DNA of 64,000 nucleotides, from assembly GCF_000317305.3 (NCBI RefSeq), contig NC_023036.2, positions 186,001-250,000 on the forward strand, read 5' to 3'. The DNA is from Mycolicibacterium neoaurum VKM Ac-1815D. GTDB lineage: Bacteria > Actinomycetota > Actinomycetes > Mycobacteriales > Mycobacteriaceae. The notes beneath the pieces were generated by a model, which was not told the DNA's origin, ran no database searches, and saw nothing but the letters and a program-made list of their open reading frames with translations. Below, piece by piece: positions 52,614-61,379 of this stretch. Each line of letters begins with the position of its first letter. Position 1 is the stretch's first letter. A program made the position numbers and the translations under genes.

Positions 52614-53630
52614 TCAGCCCTTGGCGACCTTGCGGACCAGGCTGCGGGTCGCCTTCTCCAGGATTGCCACGGCAGCCGCCCGGTCCTTCTGCCGTGCGGC
52701 GCGTTTGGCCGCGGCGGCGATGGTTGCGCCCTGCTCGTAGCCGGCGACCACCCGCGGATCGACATACGAGCTCCGCGCCACCGCCGGGGTGTTACCGAGT
52801 TCCTCGGACACCTGCTTCATCACCCCCGACACCGCGCGCTTGCGTCCGCGTTCCGTCTCGCCCGGATCGGCCTCGGCGAAGGCCGCGGCCGCCAGCACCG
52901 TACCGTGCCAGGTGCGCAGATCCTTGACGCTGTACTCGTCGCCGACCAGCTCCTTGAAACGCGTGTTCAGGTCCGATGCGTGGATCTCGACCCAGCCCGA
53001 ATCGTTGCGGCACACCAGCAACCGCTCGGTACGGGCATCGCGGCGCAACAGCGCGCGCACGGCGCGCAGCACCTCGGGATCATCGATCTCCCATGTCCTG
53101 CGCACGCCGCTCTTGGCCGGGAAATCGAAGGCCACCGCGCCTTTTCGCAGGGTGACATGCTCGCATTGCAGGGTCGCCAGTCCGTAGGACTCATGTTCCT
53201 CGGCGTACTGCTCGCCGCCGGCGCGGAAATAGCCGAGATCGAGCAGGTGTAATGCCAGCGCCAGCACCCGGTCACGGGACAGCCCGCGCCCGGTGAGGTC
53301 TGCGGCGATCCGCGCACGCCACGCGGGCAACGCAGTCGACATCTCCAGCACTCTGTCGAACTTCTCCTCGGCGCGCTCCTCCTGCCAGGCCTGGTGGTAG
53401 AGGTACTGCCTGCGGCCCGCGGCATCGGTGCCCACCGCCTGGATGTGACCGTTGCCGTACGGACTGATCCACACCTTGCGCCAGGCCGGCGGGATGACGA
53501 GATCCTTGATGCGGGCCAAGTGGTCGGCGTCCGCCACCGGGTCACCGTCGGGACCCCGATAGGTGAAGCCTTTTCCCTTCCGCAGCCGGGTGATACCCGG
53601 TCCGTCGAGAACGCTCCGCCGCAACCGCAT
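52614..53630 (-). CDS. DNA topoisomerase IB
   Basis: The 338-residue enzyme of the poxvirus-like type IB family has the N-terminal domain with KGFTYRGPDGDPV and RIKDLVIPPAWRKVWISP. The catalytic domain carries the conserved Arg and Lys residues (e.g. LVCRNDSGWVEIHASDLN; KDLRTWHGTVLAA) and the nucleophilic Tyr in RSSYVDPRVV near residue 290. It relaxes supercoils by transient 3'-phosphotyrosine bonds. It is found in many environmental mycobacteria and absent from the tuberculosis complex as far as I know. Start ATG 53630. Confidence 0.92.
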   Translation of the reverse strand: MRLRRSVLDGPGITRLRKGKGFTYRGPDGDPVADADHLARIKDLVIPPAWRKVWISPYGNGHIQAVGTDAAGRRQYLYHQAWQEERAEEKFDRVLEMSTALPAWRARIAADLTGRGLSRDRVLALALHLLDLGYFRAGGEQYAEEHESYGLATLQCEHVTLRKGAVAFDFPAKSGVRRTWEIDDPEVLRAVRALLRRDARTERLLVCRNDSGWVEIHASDLNTRFKELVGDEYSVKDLRTWHGTVLAAAAFAEADPGETERGRKRAVSGVMKQVSEELGNTPAVARSSYVDPRVVAGYEQGATIAAAAKRAARQKDRAAAVAILEKATRSLVRKVAKG

Positions 53631-53668
53631 GCGTCCTATTACCCTGGTGGCGAGTGCTTTACACCTGG

Positions 53669-54502
53669 TCAGCCGTGGCGCACCCGGGCCCGCTCCCTGA
53701 TGGAGGCGACAACCCCGCCGTCGTTGAGGATGTCGGTTCCGGTGAGATAGCCCGCGCGGTCACTGATGCAGAAGGCGAACAACTCGGCCATCTCCTCGGC
53801 TGTGCCCCACCGAGGCACCGCGGCGTCGGAGACCACCGCGTCGGCACCGCCGGCCTCCTCCAACCTGCCCATCTCGGTGTCGACTGCTCCCGGTGACACC
53901 GAGACAATGCGCAGCCCGCGGCCATTGAACCGTTCGGCCTGGGCACTGCTGTACCACTTCACGAAGTTCTTGCTGATGCCGTACGCGATAGCGGAGCGTT
54001 TCTCGTCCCCGGCAACCGCACAGGCGGGCAACACATCGGCCAAGAACGCACACTCATCCTGGAGCGCCTCTGGGAACCGATCGACGGGGATGAGGGACTC
54101 CGGCAGAAGGTGTGCGGCCATTGACGCGACGTTCACTATCGCGCCACCCGGTCCGACGGAGCCGAAGAACGCCTCGTTGATGTGTACCGTGCCGAACACG
54201 TTGGTGCGCATGATGTATTCGGCGTCTCCCATGGCGGGACTCACCCCTGCGGTGTGCACGACGGCCGTCACCGGGCCCAGTTCGGTCGCGGTGGCGTACA
54301 GCGCATCGACGGCCCGCCGGTCGGTGACATCGCAATGAACAGGCGTTGCCGCAACCCCGAATCCGGCCAGTGCCGTCACCGCGCCGTCGAGTCGGTCGGC
54401 ACGTACATCGGCCAGGACCACCTGTTGATCACGCCCGACGATCCTCGCCGTGGCCACACCCATACCGCCGGCCCCGCCCGTGATCACCACTACCGTTTCC
54501 AT
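53669..54502 (-). CDS. Short-chain dehydrogenase/reductase
   Basis: This 277-residue SDR has TVVVITGGAGGMGVATARIV and an acidic residue after strand 2 (VVLADVRADRLD, NAD preference). An atypical VVHTAGVSPAMG replaces NNAG, Ser lies in VNVASMAAH, and YGISKNFVKWYSS is the catalytic Tyr-Lys pair. SPGAVDTEMGRLEE follows. It resembles hydroxysteroid-dehydrogenase-like SDRs. It lies 31 nt after the last gene of the MoxR operon and might be read through. ATG 54502 is chosen over an upstream start. Confidence 0.85.
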   Translation of the reverse strand: METVVVITGGAGGMGVATARIVGRDQQVVLADVRADRLDGAVTALAGFGVAATPVHCDVTDRRAVDALYATATELGPVTAVVHTAGVSPAMGDAEYIMRTNVFGTVHINEAFFGSVGPGGAIVNVASMAAHLLPESLIPVDRFPEALQDECAFLADVLPACAVAGDEKRSAIAYGISKNFVKWYSSAQAERFNGRGLRIVSVSPGAVDTEMGRLEEAGGADAVVSDAAVPRWGTAEEMAELFAFCISDRAGYLTGTDILNDGGVVASIRERARVRHG

Positions 54503-54533
54503 CACTCGACGGTATCTGTTGTCTGCGCAGGGT

Positions 54534-55139
54534 CTACGGAGAAGCGTCCCGCAGGATGTCACCGAGGCGATCCAGCGGATCGCCCTGCTCGGGATTCAGG
54601 CGGCGTTCCTGGACACCGGGTGTCGCGCTCCCCGGGACTGTCGCTGCCGGCGGCGGCGGCGCGCCGGCGGGCGGGGGTGGCGGAGCGGCCGGAAGCGGCT
54701 GCGACAGCGCCGCGATCTTGGTGTCGAGCCTGGCCGCCGCCTGCGCGCGGATTTCCCGGCGGTCGGGATCGGCGTCGGTGTTGCCCGCGAAGCAGCCCGG
54801 CGGTGCCTGCTCGACAACCTCACGAGCACCGCGATAGTGCTCGCGTGCGTCATCGGCCTCGACGTCCGCGACCGCCCGGTCGCCCAGGGTCTCGCGCACC
54901 AGGACCAGATCGACCCGCAGCGGACAGGATCGACCGCCATCGACGCGACCGAGCGCCGCCGCGAGGTCCTCGTTCGCCTCGACGAGTCGGCCATCACGCG
55001 CCGCGCTGACACCATCGGAGAACCGCTGCGCCGCATCACCATCCGCCAGCCCGGTCCACGTCAACCGGCCGGCGATGAGCAGCAGGACCAGAACCACCGG
55101 GGCGGAGAGCACCAACATTCTCCTGCGCAGGGGGGTCAC
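54534..55139 (-). CDS. Membrane-anchored protein, last gene of the MoxR/VWA operon
   Basis: A 201-residue protein with one N-terminal membrane helix (MLVLSAPVVLVLLLIAGRL), a helical TPR-like stretch (DGVSAARDGRLVEANEDLAAAL...AREHYRGAREVVEQAP) and a proline-rich tail (PAAPPPPPAGAPPPPAATV). TPR-bearing membrane proteins commonly accompany MoxR/VWA operons. GTG 55139 overlaps the preceding VWA gene stop (GTGA), so it is translationally coupled. Confidence 0.75.
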   Translation of the reverse strand: MTPLRRRMLVLSAPVVLVLLLIAGRLTWTGLADGDAAQRFSDGVSAARDGRLVEANEDLAAALGRVDGGRSCPLRVDLVLVRETLGDRAVADVEADDAREHYRGAREVVEQAPPGCFAGNTDADPDRREIRAQAAARLDTKIAALSQPLPAAPPPPPAGAPPPPAATVPGSATPGVQERRLNPEQGDPLDRLGDILRDASP

Positions 55140-56014
55140 CGGCTCACCTCCACCCGGTCCAGCCGGGTGCGGCGCAGTTCCCGCAGCGCCTGGTAGAGCG
55201 CGCACAGTAGCAAGACCGCTGCCGCGCCGCTGAGCACCCAGTACAGCTGGAATCCCGATGCCCCCTGTCTGGCCGCCACCGGCTCACCTGCGGTGACATC
55301 GTCGGCGTCGAGCTGATCGTCCAGCGCACTGCCGGGGTCGCGCGGGAGGTAAGGCACCCCGAGTTGATCGGCGACGGTTTGTAGGGTCGATACACCGGCG
55401 TTCCCGTAGCCGAACACCGCGCCACCGTCAACCGAGTTCTCGGGCAGCGCGAATTCTCTTGGCGGAAGCTCAGATCCGGGTGCACCGGCGCCCAGGTAGA
55501 ACACCAGATTGCGGGCCCTTGGGAACTGTTGCGTGGCCCCGATGAGCTGGTAGCGCAACACCGTCGCCGCGGCACCGGCATTGGCGGCATCGGCGGGTGC
55601 GGTCTCATCGGGGGCGATCGCGGCGGCCAGCGCGCGCAGGCTCCACGTATCGGCGGACAACGGCCAGTCCAACGATGGCCGGGCCGCGAAGCCGATGACG
55701 GCGAAGCGGGCGTCGGGATAGCGGTCGATCAGGGCCTCGATATCACTGCGTGCCTGCATGATCGATGACCCGACCATATCGGGCGATCGGTCGACGACCA
55801 CGAAGATGTTCGGGTCGCGGTCGCCGGCGACCCGGGTCACCGCCTGCTCGGAGCCGATGACCGGGCGCACCAGGGCGCACAGCAACAGCAGCGCCGCCGT
55901 CACGAGCAGGCCAATCGCGGTGCGCCCGCGGAGCAGGCCAATCGCGGTCGCGGTGATCACCAGTGCGCCTGCCGCGATGAGCAGCCATATCGGCAGCGCG
56001 GGTTGCAGCGTCAT
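55136..56014 (-). CDS. VWA-domain membrane protein 2 of the MoxR operon
   Basis: The 292-residue protein has two N-terminal membrane helices (LLIAAGALVITATAIGLL; TAIGLLVTAALLLLCALV), a VWA domain (about 70-235) with an imperfect MIDAS (FVVVDRSPDMVGSS; DxSxS becomes DRSPD), and a C-terminal helix (YWVLSGAAAVLLLCALY). This BatA/BatB-like topology places the VWA between membrane spans. ATG 56014 overlaps the previous stop (ATGA). Confidence 0.8.
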   Translation of the reverse strand: MTLQPALPIWLLIAAGALVITATAIGLLRGRTAIGLLVTAALLLLCALVRPVIGSEQAVTRVAGDRDPNIFVVVDRSPDMVGSSIMQARSDIEALIDRYPDARFAVIGFAARPSLDWPLSADTWSLRALAAAIAPDETAPADAANAGAAATVLRYQLIGATQQFPRARNLVFYLGAGAPGSELPPREFALPENSVDGGAVFGYGNAGVSTLQTVADQLGVPYLPRDPGSALDDQLDADDVTAGEPVAARQGASGFQLYWVLSGAAAVLLLCALYQALRELRRTRLDRVEVSR

Positions 56015-56946
56015 CGGCGGATCACCACCGGCAGCAGCAGCACGGCGGCGATCGCGATAATTGCCGCCAGCACAGCGGGATCCGGGGTCTCCGACGCGTA
56101 CGCGGCCGCGCCGTCGGCATCGGGCACCGGTGGCGGTGGGTTGCGGCGGATCTCGGCCAGCCGGGCCCCCACATCGCTGGTGGCCGGGTATGCGCGTCCC
56201 CCGGTGGCCTCGGCCAGCTCGGCAGGCAGTCCGGCACCTGTGCTGACGGCATTGACCTGCACCGCGCCGTCGCGAGCCAGTGCGCGCACGGCGGTGTCGC
56301 TGAACAGCGCCGGCGCGGGATCGTCGGGCATATCGGCGGGTCCGATATAAATCAGCGACCGACGCTGCGGTGCCGCGGACTCGAAGTCCGGGAACCCGGT
56401 CAGACAGAGCGCCAGGATATCCGGGACCGTCCGGGCATAGTCGATATAGGAGACTGCCGAAGTCAACTGCCCCGGATCGGCGAACCGCGCCGCCGCGTAC
56501 TGATAGTCGCGGGTCAGCGGGATGACGCGTCGGTCGGCCGACGTCAGACCGATGCGCTCGCTGCCGAACCCCCGGACCGCCTCGGCGAAGTACCGCATGG
56601 TCGTCTGCACCGCCGCGTCGTCGTTCGCGGCACCGACGCACACCATGATGTCTTCAGGTTGAGCTGCCGCGGCCGCGCGTTGCGGGATCGGCAAACCGGT
56701 GGGTCGCGCGGCGGCCAGTGTTGCGGCCGAGAAGGCCGCCAGCAGCAGGATGATGCTCAGTGCGGCCGCGACGGCCTGTAGCCGGGCGGCGCGCGCGTAC
56801 TCCGGAAGGGCCGTCAGTCGCCGGGTGTTGGCCAGCGCGTGCGGCGGTCGCTCGGAGGTCCGGGACGGCCAGAGCAGGGCGGCGACGATACAGCCCGCCA
56901 GACCCAGGCATGCGAACACCACGACGGCCCACCACGTCAGATCCAT
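56011..56946 (-). CDS. VWA-like membrane protein 1 of the MoxR operon
   Basis: A 311-residue protein with N-terminal helices (WWAVVVFACLGLAGCIVAALL; AVAAALSIILLLAAFSAATLA), a degenerate VWA-like domain (IMVCVGAANDDAAVQTTMRYF, lacking a clear DxSxS) and a C-terminal helix (AVLAAIIAIAAVLLLPVVI). It mirrors the next protein and probably pairs with it. It overlaps the DUF4381-like gene by 10 bp. Confidence 0.75.
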   Translation of the reverse strand: MDLTWWAVVVFACLGLAGCIVAALLWPSRTSERPPHALANTRRLTALPEYARAARLQAVAAALSIILLLAAFSAATLAAARPTGLPIPQRAAAAAQPEDIMVCVGAANDDAAVQTTMRYFAEAVRGFGSERIGLTSADRRVIPLTRDYQYAAARFADPGQLTSAVSYIDYARTVPDILALCLTGFPDFESAAPQRRSLIYIGPADMPDDPAPALFSDTAVRALARDGAVQVNAVSTGAGLPAELAEATGGRAYPATSDVGARLAEIRRNPPPPVPDADGAAAYASETPDPAVLAAIIAIAAVLLLPVVIRR

Positions 56947-57404
56947 TCGCGCACCAGCCGTTCCGCGGCGTCGGCGGCGACCTCGACATCGGTGATCGTG
57001 TCGCGGTTGAACTGGACGTCATCGAGGGCGGTGAGCACGGGTGCCGCCGGGGCCAAGGCGCCCTCGGCGATCTCGGGAAGCTGGAGATACTCGACGCGCT
57101 GTCCGGTGCTCTCCCGCAGGAAGCGGCGCACGTGTCCGCTGAGGTCCGATGCGGCAGCCGGCGCACTCAGATCGGCGCTCCGGTAACGCTTCCTGGTATC
57201 GGCGATGGCTCGCAACGCCCGGCGGCGCGTCATCGACGTACGCGCCGCTCCCACCACGACGGGTTCGGCCCGCCCCGGAGCAGTCCACCACAGCACACCC
57301 AGGTACCAACCGGAGACCGCGGTGACGATGATCCCGACGCCCCATAGCCATCCCATGGGCGTCGGCGGCGCATCCATCAGGTACCTCAACAAATCATCCG
57401 GCAC
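56937..57404 (-). CDS. DUF4381-like membrane protein of the MoxR operon
   Basis: The 155-residue protein has one N-terminal membrane helix (MGWLWGVGIIVTAVSGWYLGVLWW) followed by a cytoplasmic helical domain with RRALRAIADTRKRY and a conserved-looking HVRRFLRESTGQRVEYLQLPE segment. Size, topology and position match the DUF4381-type proteins of Bat/MoxR loci. Start GTG 57404 overlaps the DUF58 gene by 11 bp. Confidence 0.7.
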   Translation of the reverse strand: MPDDLLRYLMDAPPTPMGWLWGVGIIVTAVSGWYLGVLWWTAPGRAEPVVVGAARTSMTRRRALRAIADTRKRYRSADLSAPAAASDLSGHVRRFLRESTGQRVEYLQLPEIAEGALAPAAPVLTALDDVQFNRDTITDVEVAADAAERLVREWI

Positions 57405-58263
57405 GGGCGTACACCCCCGTCATCGCCACCAGCGCCGGGGCGATGCCCGCGCTCGATGCGATCCGAGCGTGCGGCACCCGCAGCTCGGTCAAGAACTCCG
57501 AAAGATCCTGTCTCCGTTGTTCTTCTGCTCGTCGGTAGGCACGCACGACCCTCTCGCCGAGGATATCGAGGCCGAGCACCCGGCGACCGTCGGCGACGTC
57601 GTACCCGGCGCCGGGATCGCCGGGATCCACCGCGGGCCGGTCCCCGACCATCGCCCACAGCACATCGTGGCGCGCGCCGAGTGACCGCAGCGTATCCCGC
57701 AACCGGTCGCTGATATCCGGCTCGTCGGAGACGACGATGACCAGCAAGGGATGCCGTTGATGGCGGGCCACCCATTGCAACTGGACCACGATATCGCTGG
57801 CATCAGGTTGATCGCCGACATGCTGGTGATAGCGGTGCAGCATGCGTTCGATGTGGGTTTCGCCGCGCCGCAGGCGGATATCCACGCACCCCCGGCGATC
57901 GCCGGTGACCAGCCCGATCTCGTCCGAGCGCGGCAGGGTGATGAGTCCGATTGCACCGATGACATGTGCCGTCAGTTGCCATTTCGGCTCACCGGTCGGC
58001 GTCTCGGCACGGGCGTTACGGCCACCGTCGGCGACGACCAGGATCTTGTGGTGCTTCTCGGTGACGAACTGTTTGACCAGCGGGTGACCGGAACGCGCGG
58101 TGGCCTTCCAGTCGATGTCGCGGACGTCGTCGCCGGGGACGTAGGGCCGCAGCTCGTCGAATTCCATGCTCCTGGTGTGCACCAGGGCATACCTACCGCC
58201 GGCGAGCATGCCCGCCGCATCCCGGCCGATGTACGCCTTGGCCGCATCGAGGTGCTTACCCAT
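57394..58263 (-). CDS. DUF58 domain protein of the MoxR operon
   Basis: The 289-residue protein carries the DUF58 signature RSMEFDELRPYVPGDDVRDIDWKATAR followed by a VWA-like fold (KILVVADGGRNARAE; LLVIVVSDEPDISDRL). DUF58 genes are the standard partners of moxR in bacteria, and the product probably serves as the first MoxR client or adaptor. It starts 7 nt after moxR and overlaps the next gene. Confidence 0.88.
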   Translation of the reverse strand: MGKHLDAAKAYIGRDAAGMLAGGRYALVHTRSMEFDELRPYVPGDDVRDIDWKATARSGHPLVKQFVTEKHHKILVVADGGRNARAETPTGEPKWQLTAHVIGAIGLITLPRSDEIGLVTGDRRGCVDIRLRRGETHIERMLHRYHQHVGDQPDASDIVVQLQWVARHQRHPLLVIVVSDEPDISDRLRDTLRSLGARHDVLWAMVGDRPAVDPGDPGAGYDVADGRRVLGLDILGERVVRAYRRAEEQRRQDLSEFLTELRVPHARIASSAGIAPALVAMTGVYARAG

Positions 58264-58270
58264 CGCCGCC

Positions 58271-59272
58271 TCAGGGGACCGGGACGGCCCGCAACACCGC
58301 GTCCACCACGGCATCGGGGGTGACCCTTGCGCTGGCGGCCTCGAACCCCAGGACCATCCGATGCCGCAGGACTCGGTGTGCCAGCCGCGCGATATCGTCG
58401 GGCAGGACGTGATTTCTTCCACGCAGGACGGCCAAAGCCCTTGCGGTGCGGCAGAATGCGATGGTGGCACGCGGGCTCGCCCCGTACTCGATCAGCCGGG
58501 CGACGCTCGCGGGAAGCCGGCCGTCCGGATCGCGAGTCACGCCGACCAACCGGCCCGCGTACTCGACGAGCACACGGTCCATGTGCACGGCGCGCACGGC
58601 GGCCTGGGCGCGGCGGACGTCGTCGACGGTGACGACGGCGCGCGCGGGGTGATCGCGATCGTAGAGCCCGGCATCCATCCGCTCGATGATCTCGACCTCG
58701 TCCTCGACCGAGGGGTACTGCACCAGCTCCTTGAGCATGAAGCGGTCGGTTTGGGCCTCCGACAGCGGATAGGTGCCCTCCTGGTCCACCGGGTTCTGGG
58801 TGGCGATCACCACGAATGGGGACGGGATCGGATACTCGACGCCGGCGATCGTCGTCTGGCGTTCCTGCATCGCCTCCAACATGGCGCTCTGGGTCTTGGC
58901 GCTGGAACGGTTGATCTCGTCGAGCAGCACGATATTGGCGTGCACCGGCCCCAGTCGGGTGGTGAACGAGTTGCTGGCGGCCTCATAGATCTGGGTGCCG
59001 ATGATGTCGCTGGGCAGCAGATCGGGGGTGCATTGGATGCGCCGGAAGCTGCCGTCGATGGATTCCGCGACCACTCGCGCGGCGGTGGTCTTCGCCAGCC
59101 CGGGGACGCTCTCGACCAGTAGGTGCCCACCGGCGAGCAGGGCGAGCAGCATGGACTCGCGCAACTGATGCTGGCCGACGACCTTGGTGGAGAATTCGGC
59201 TGCCACCGCGGCGGCGACGTCTCGGGCATCACCTATTGCCGCCTCGGAGGGCTGCAGATGCGAAGCGGTCAT
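58271..59272 (-). CDS. MoxR family AAA+ ATPase
   Basis: The 333-residue chaperone-like ATPase has Walker A VPGLAKTTAARV (about residue 55), Walker B NIVLLDEINRSSAKTQSAMLEAMQE (trimmed core VLLDEINR), sensor VVIATQNPVDQEGTYPLSEAQ and the arginine-finger region TDRFMLK. MoxR ATPases assemble or insert metal into partner complexes together with VWA proteins. ATG 59272 follows GGAAGGA. It leads a six-gene, tightly overlapped operon down to 54534. Confidence 0.92.
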   Translation of the reverse strand: MTASHLQPSEAAIGDARDVAAAVAAEFSTKVVGQHQLRESMLLALLAGGHLLVESVPGLAKTTAARVVAESIDGSFRRIQCTPDLLPSDIIGTQIYEAASNSFTTRLGPVHANIVLLDEINRSSAKTQSAMLEAMQERQTTIAGVEYPIPSPFVVIATQNPVDQEGTYPLSEAQTDRFMLKELVQYPSVEDEVEIIERMDAGLYDRDHPARAVVTVDDVRRAQAAVRAVHMDRVLVEYAGRLVGVTRDPDGRLPASVARLIEYGASPRATIAFCRTARALAVLRGRNHVLPDDIARLAHRVLRHRMVLGFEAASARVTPDAVVDAVLRAVPVP

Positions 59273-59400
59273 GGATCCTTCCGGAGGTTGCCTGGCCGGC
59301 CACGAATACCCACCCTGGGCGATCGCCAAGCCATGCCGGGCAATCCCGACCCGGTGCGCACGGGTCGACCAGGGCCGTCACACCGACTGTGTGAACTTAG

Positions 59401-59419
59401 CCATGTTTGCTAAACATGG
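59401..59419. promoter_or_regulatory. Dyad overlapping the 5' edge of the MFS gene
   Basis: CCATGTTT-GCT-AAACATGG is a perfect 8-bp inverted repeat that ends 3 nt before the GTG start. It is a likely repressor site or, in RNA, a small stem that would cover the 5' end. No regulator gene is adjacent. Confidence 0.55.
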
Positions 59420-59422
59420 TTG

Positions 59423-60670
59423 GTGCCACAGCTCACCGACCGCGATGCGCCGGCGCGTCCGCGCGGGCCGTTCGGGTTGCTGTTGGACCCGGTGTTCGGC
59501 ACCTTGTTCTGGGGCCGGATGTTCTCCATCGTCGCGGTCTGGACGCACAGCATCATCGCCGCTGTCGTGGTGTACGAGGCCACCGGGTCTGCTCTGATGG
59601 TGGGCCTGGTCGGGGTCTTCCAGTTCGGGCCGCAGCTGCTGCTCAGCCCCGTCAGCGGCCGCTGGGCCGATTCCGGTGATCCCGGCAGGCAGATCCTGCT
59701 CGGCCGGGTGCTCTGCATGGCCGGATCGGGTTCGATTGCAGGCTGGATGTTCCTGCAACCCGCGCAGCAGGGCACACCCGCCGCGGTGGCGGTCCTGCTC
59801 GGATCGCTCATCGTCGGCATCGGCTTCGTGGTGGGCGGCCCTGCGATGCAGTCGATCGTGCCGGACCTGATCCGACCGGGTGAGTTGTCGACTGCGATGG
59901 CGCTCAACAGCATTCCCATGACCATCGGTCGCATCGCCGGTCCCGCGGCCGGGGCGTACCTGGCCGCCCACTTCGGCGCGGCCACCGGATTCGCGGTGAG
60001 TGCCTGCCTTCATCTTGTCTTCGCGTTGTTCATCGTCGCGGTGCGGTTGCCCGCGCCTCCGGAACGGGCCGCCGACGCCGACCGTCGGGTGCGGGCCGCG
60101 CTGCGGCACGTCTGGCGTGACCGCCCACTGCTGATGGCCCTCCTCGCCGTCACGACCGTCGGCGTCGCTGCCGACCCGTCGATCACGCTGGCACCCGCGC
60201 TGGCCGATGCGCTCGGCGGCGGCACCCAACTCGTCGGAATGCTGTCCGCCATCTTCGGGGTCGGTGCAGCGGCGGGGATGGGCGTACTCGCGATCATCGG
60301 CGGCCGGCTCGCGTCCGCGCGGGTGTCCTTCCTCGGCTTGATCGGGCTGGGACTGGGGTGTGCGGTATTGGCGGGCAGCGTCGTGCCCGCCGTCGCGATG
60401 GGCGGCTTCGCGTTGGCCGGGCTGGGCTTCGGCTGGGCCTTGACCGGTTTGACCACGGTGGTGCAGGAGCGCGCACCGCAGGACCTGCGCGGCCGGATCA
60501 TGGCGCTGTGGATGGTCGGCTTCCTGGGTTCCCGTCCGATCGCGGCCGCGGTGCTGGGCGGTACGGCGGATGCGGTCAGCGTGCAGGCGGCCTTCGCGGT
60601 GGCCGCGGCGCTCACCCTGACGGTGGCGGCACTGTGCCGACCCACCACCCTTGCCGGGCCGCTGCCCTGA
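59423..60670 (+). CDS. MFS transporter
   Basis: A 415-residue, 12-helix major facilitator of the DHA3/enterobactin-exporter-like type: LDPVFGTLFWGRMFSIVAVW at the start, motif A-like GRWADSGDPGRQILLGR between helices 2 and 3, a second-half copy around ERAPQDLRGRIMALW, and helices to residue 410. The drug or metabolite cargo is unknown. No ribosome site precedes GTG 59423 (or TTG 59420); the preceding bases form the dyad at 59401-59419, so the mRNA may be leaderless. Confidence 0.85.
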   Translation: MPQLTDRDAPARPRGPFGLLLDPVFGTLFWGRMFSIVAVWTHSIIAAVVVYEATGSALMVGLVGVFQFGPQLLLSPVSGRWADSGDPGRQILLGRVLCMAGSGSIAGWMFLQPAQQGTPAAVAVLLGSLIVGIGFVVGGPAMQSIVPDLIRPGELSTAMALNSIPMTIGRIAGPAAGAYLAAHFGAATGFAVSACLHLVFALFIVAVRLPAPPERAADADRRVRAALRHVWRDRPLLMALLAVTTVGVAADPSITLAPALADALGGGTQLVGMLSAIFGVGAAAGMGVLAIIGGRLASARVSFLGLIGLGLGCAVLAGSVVPAVAMGGFALAGLGFGWALTGLTTVVQERAPQDLRGRIMALWMVGFLGSRPIAAAVLGGTADAVSVQAAFAVAAALTLTVAALCRPTTLAGPLP

Positions 60671-60729
60671 TGCTCGCCTGATCTGCCGTCTCGACAGCGG
60701 AATTTTTCGGCAACCGGATTGTTATCAAG

Positions 60730-60755
60730 GTTTGGCCCGTTTGTCACACGGGTAA
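60730..60755 (+). promoter_or_regulatory. SigF-type promoter
   Basis: GTTT (60730-60733), 16-nt spacer, GGGTAA (60750-60755) fits mycobacterial SigF sites (GTTT-N15-17-GGGTA). The predicted start is near 60762, about 60 nt upstream of the ATG at 60821. Around it GGTAAC occurs three times (60751, 60760, 60788) and TCACAC-n-GGTAACT twice. Confidence 0.6.
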
Positions 60756-60820
60756 CTTTGGTAACAGGCGCAGCAAAGCGTCACACCGGTAACTACGAAA
60801 GAGCCGAATGGATCACCGCC

Positions 60821-61297
60821 ATGAACACAGTCCTCTTCCTCAGCGCCAGTGGCGCCACTTATGAGACCCGCGCATACACCACCGCCGATATCACCGATCT
60901 CATCAACGCCCAGGGCTTACAGGCGCTGACCAGCGCCGATCATCAATTCGACTTTTGGTTCAGCCCCTCGGCCGGCGGCTGTCAACGCCGCGTCAACCGC
61001 ACCGCCACCGAACTTCTGATGGCGACGACCTCGCTCGGCGCCGGCAATGTACCCCTGCTCCGCGGCGCCGTGGTGATCGCCAGCCACGATGCCGACGGCG
61101 ATCTGGACGGCCTGAGCTGGGAGCAGCTCGACCAATTGGTGGACCGCCACCGGTCACTGTCCGCGGGCAAGCTTCGCGCGCTCTGCCGGCGAATGAACCG
61201 CGACGAACGCCAGCGGCGCCGCGTGCTCGCCGCTCGCACCGCGACGCGCTCGGCCAAGACCGCGCAGGCGGCACCGAGAACACCCGTCGCGCACTGA
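60821..61297 (+). CDS. Hypothetical protein (158 residues), likely SigF-controlled
   Basis: A protein I do not recognise. The N-terminal 90 residues are mixed alpha/beta (NTVLFLSASGATYETRAYTTADIT; FDFWFSPSAGGCQRRVN), and the C-terminal third is a basic helix (RLCRRMNRDERQRRRV-like) with a Lys/Ala/Thr tail. No signal peptide or membrane segment. ATG 60821 has only a weak ribosome site (GAAAGAG about 20 nt upstream). The SigF-type promoter upstream suggests a stationary-phase or stress role, which is inference. Confidence 0.65.
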   Translation: MNTVLFLSASGATYETRAYTTADITDLINAQGLQALTSADHQFDFWFSPSAGGCQRRVNRTATELLMATTSLGAGNVPLLRGAVVIASHDADGDLDGLSWEQLDQLVDRHRSLSAGKLRALCRRMNRDERQRRRVLAARTATRSAKTAQAAPRTPVAH

Positions 61298-61379
61298 ACA
61301 GCGCCCGCCGGACGCCGTCAGGCCCGGTGTTTCGGATACCCATGAGCCAGCCGGGCGGATCCGCGCTATTTTGTGGCTC

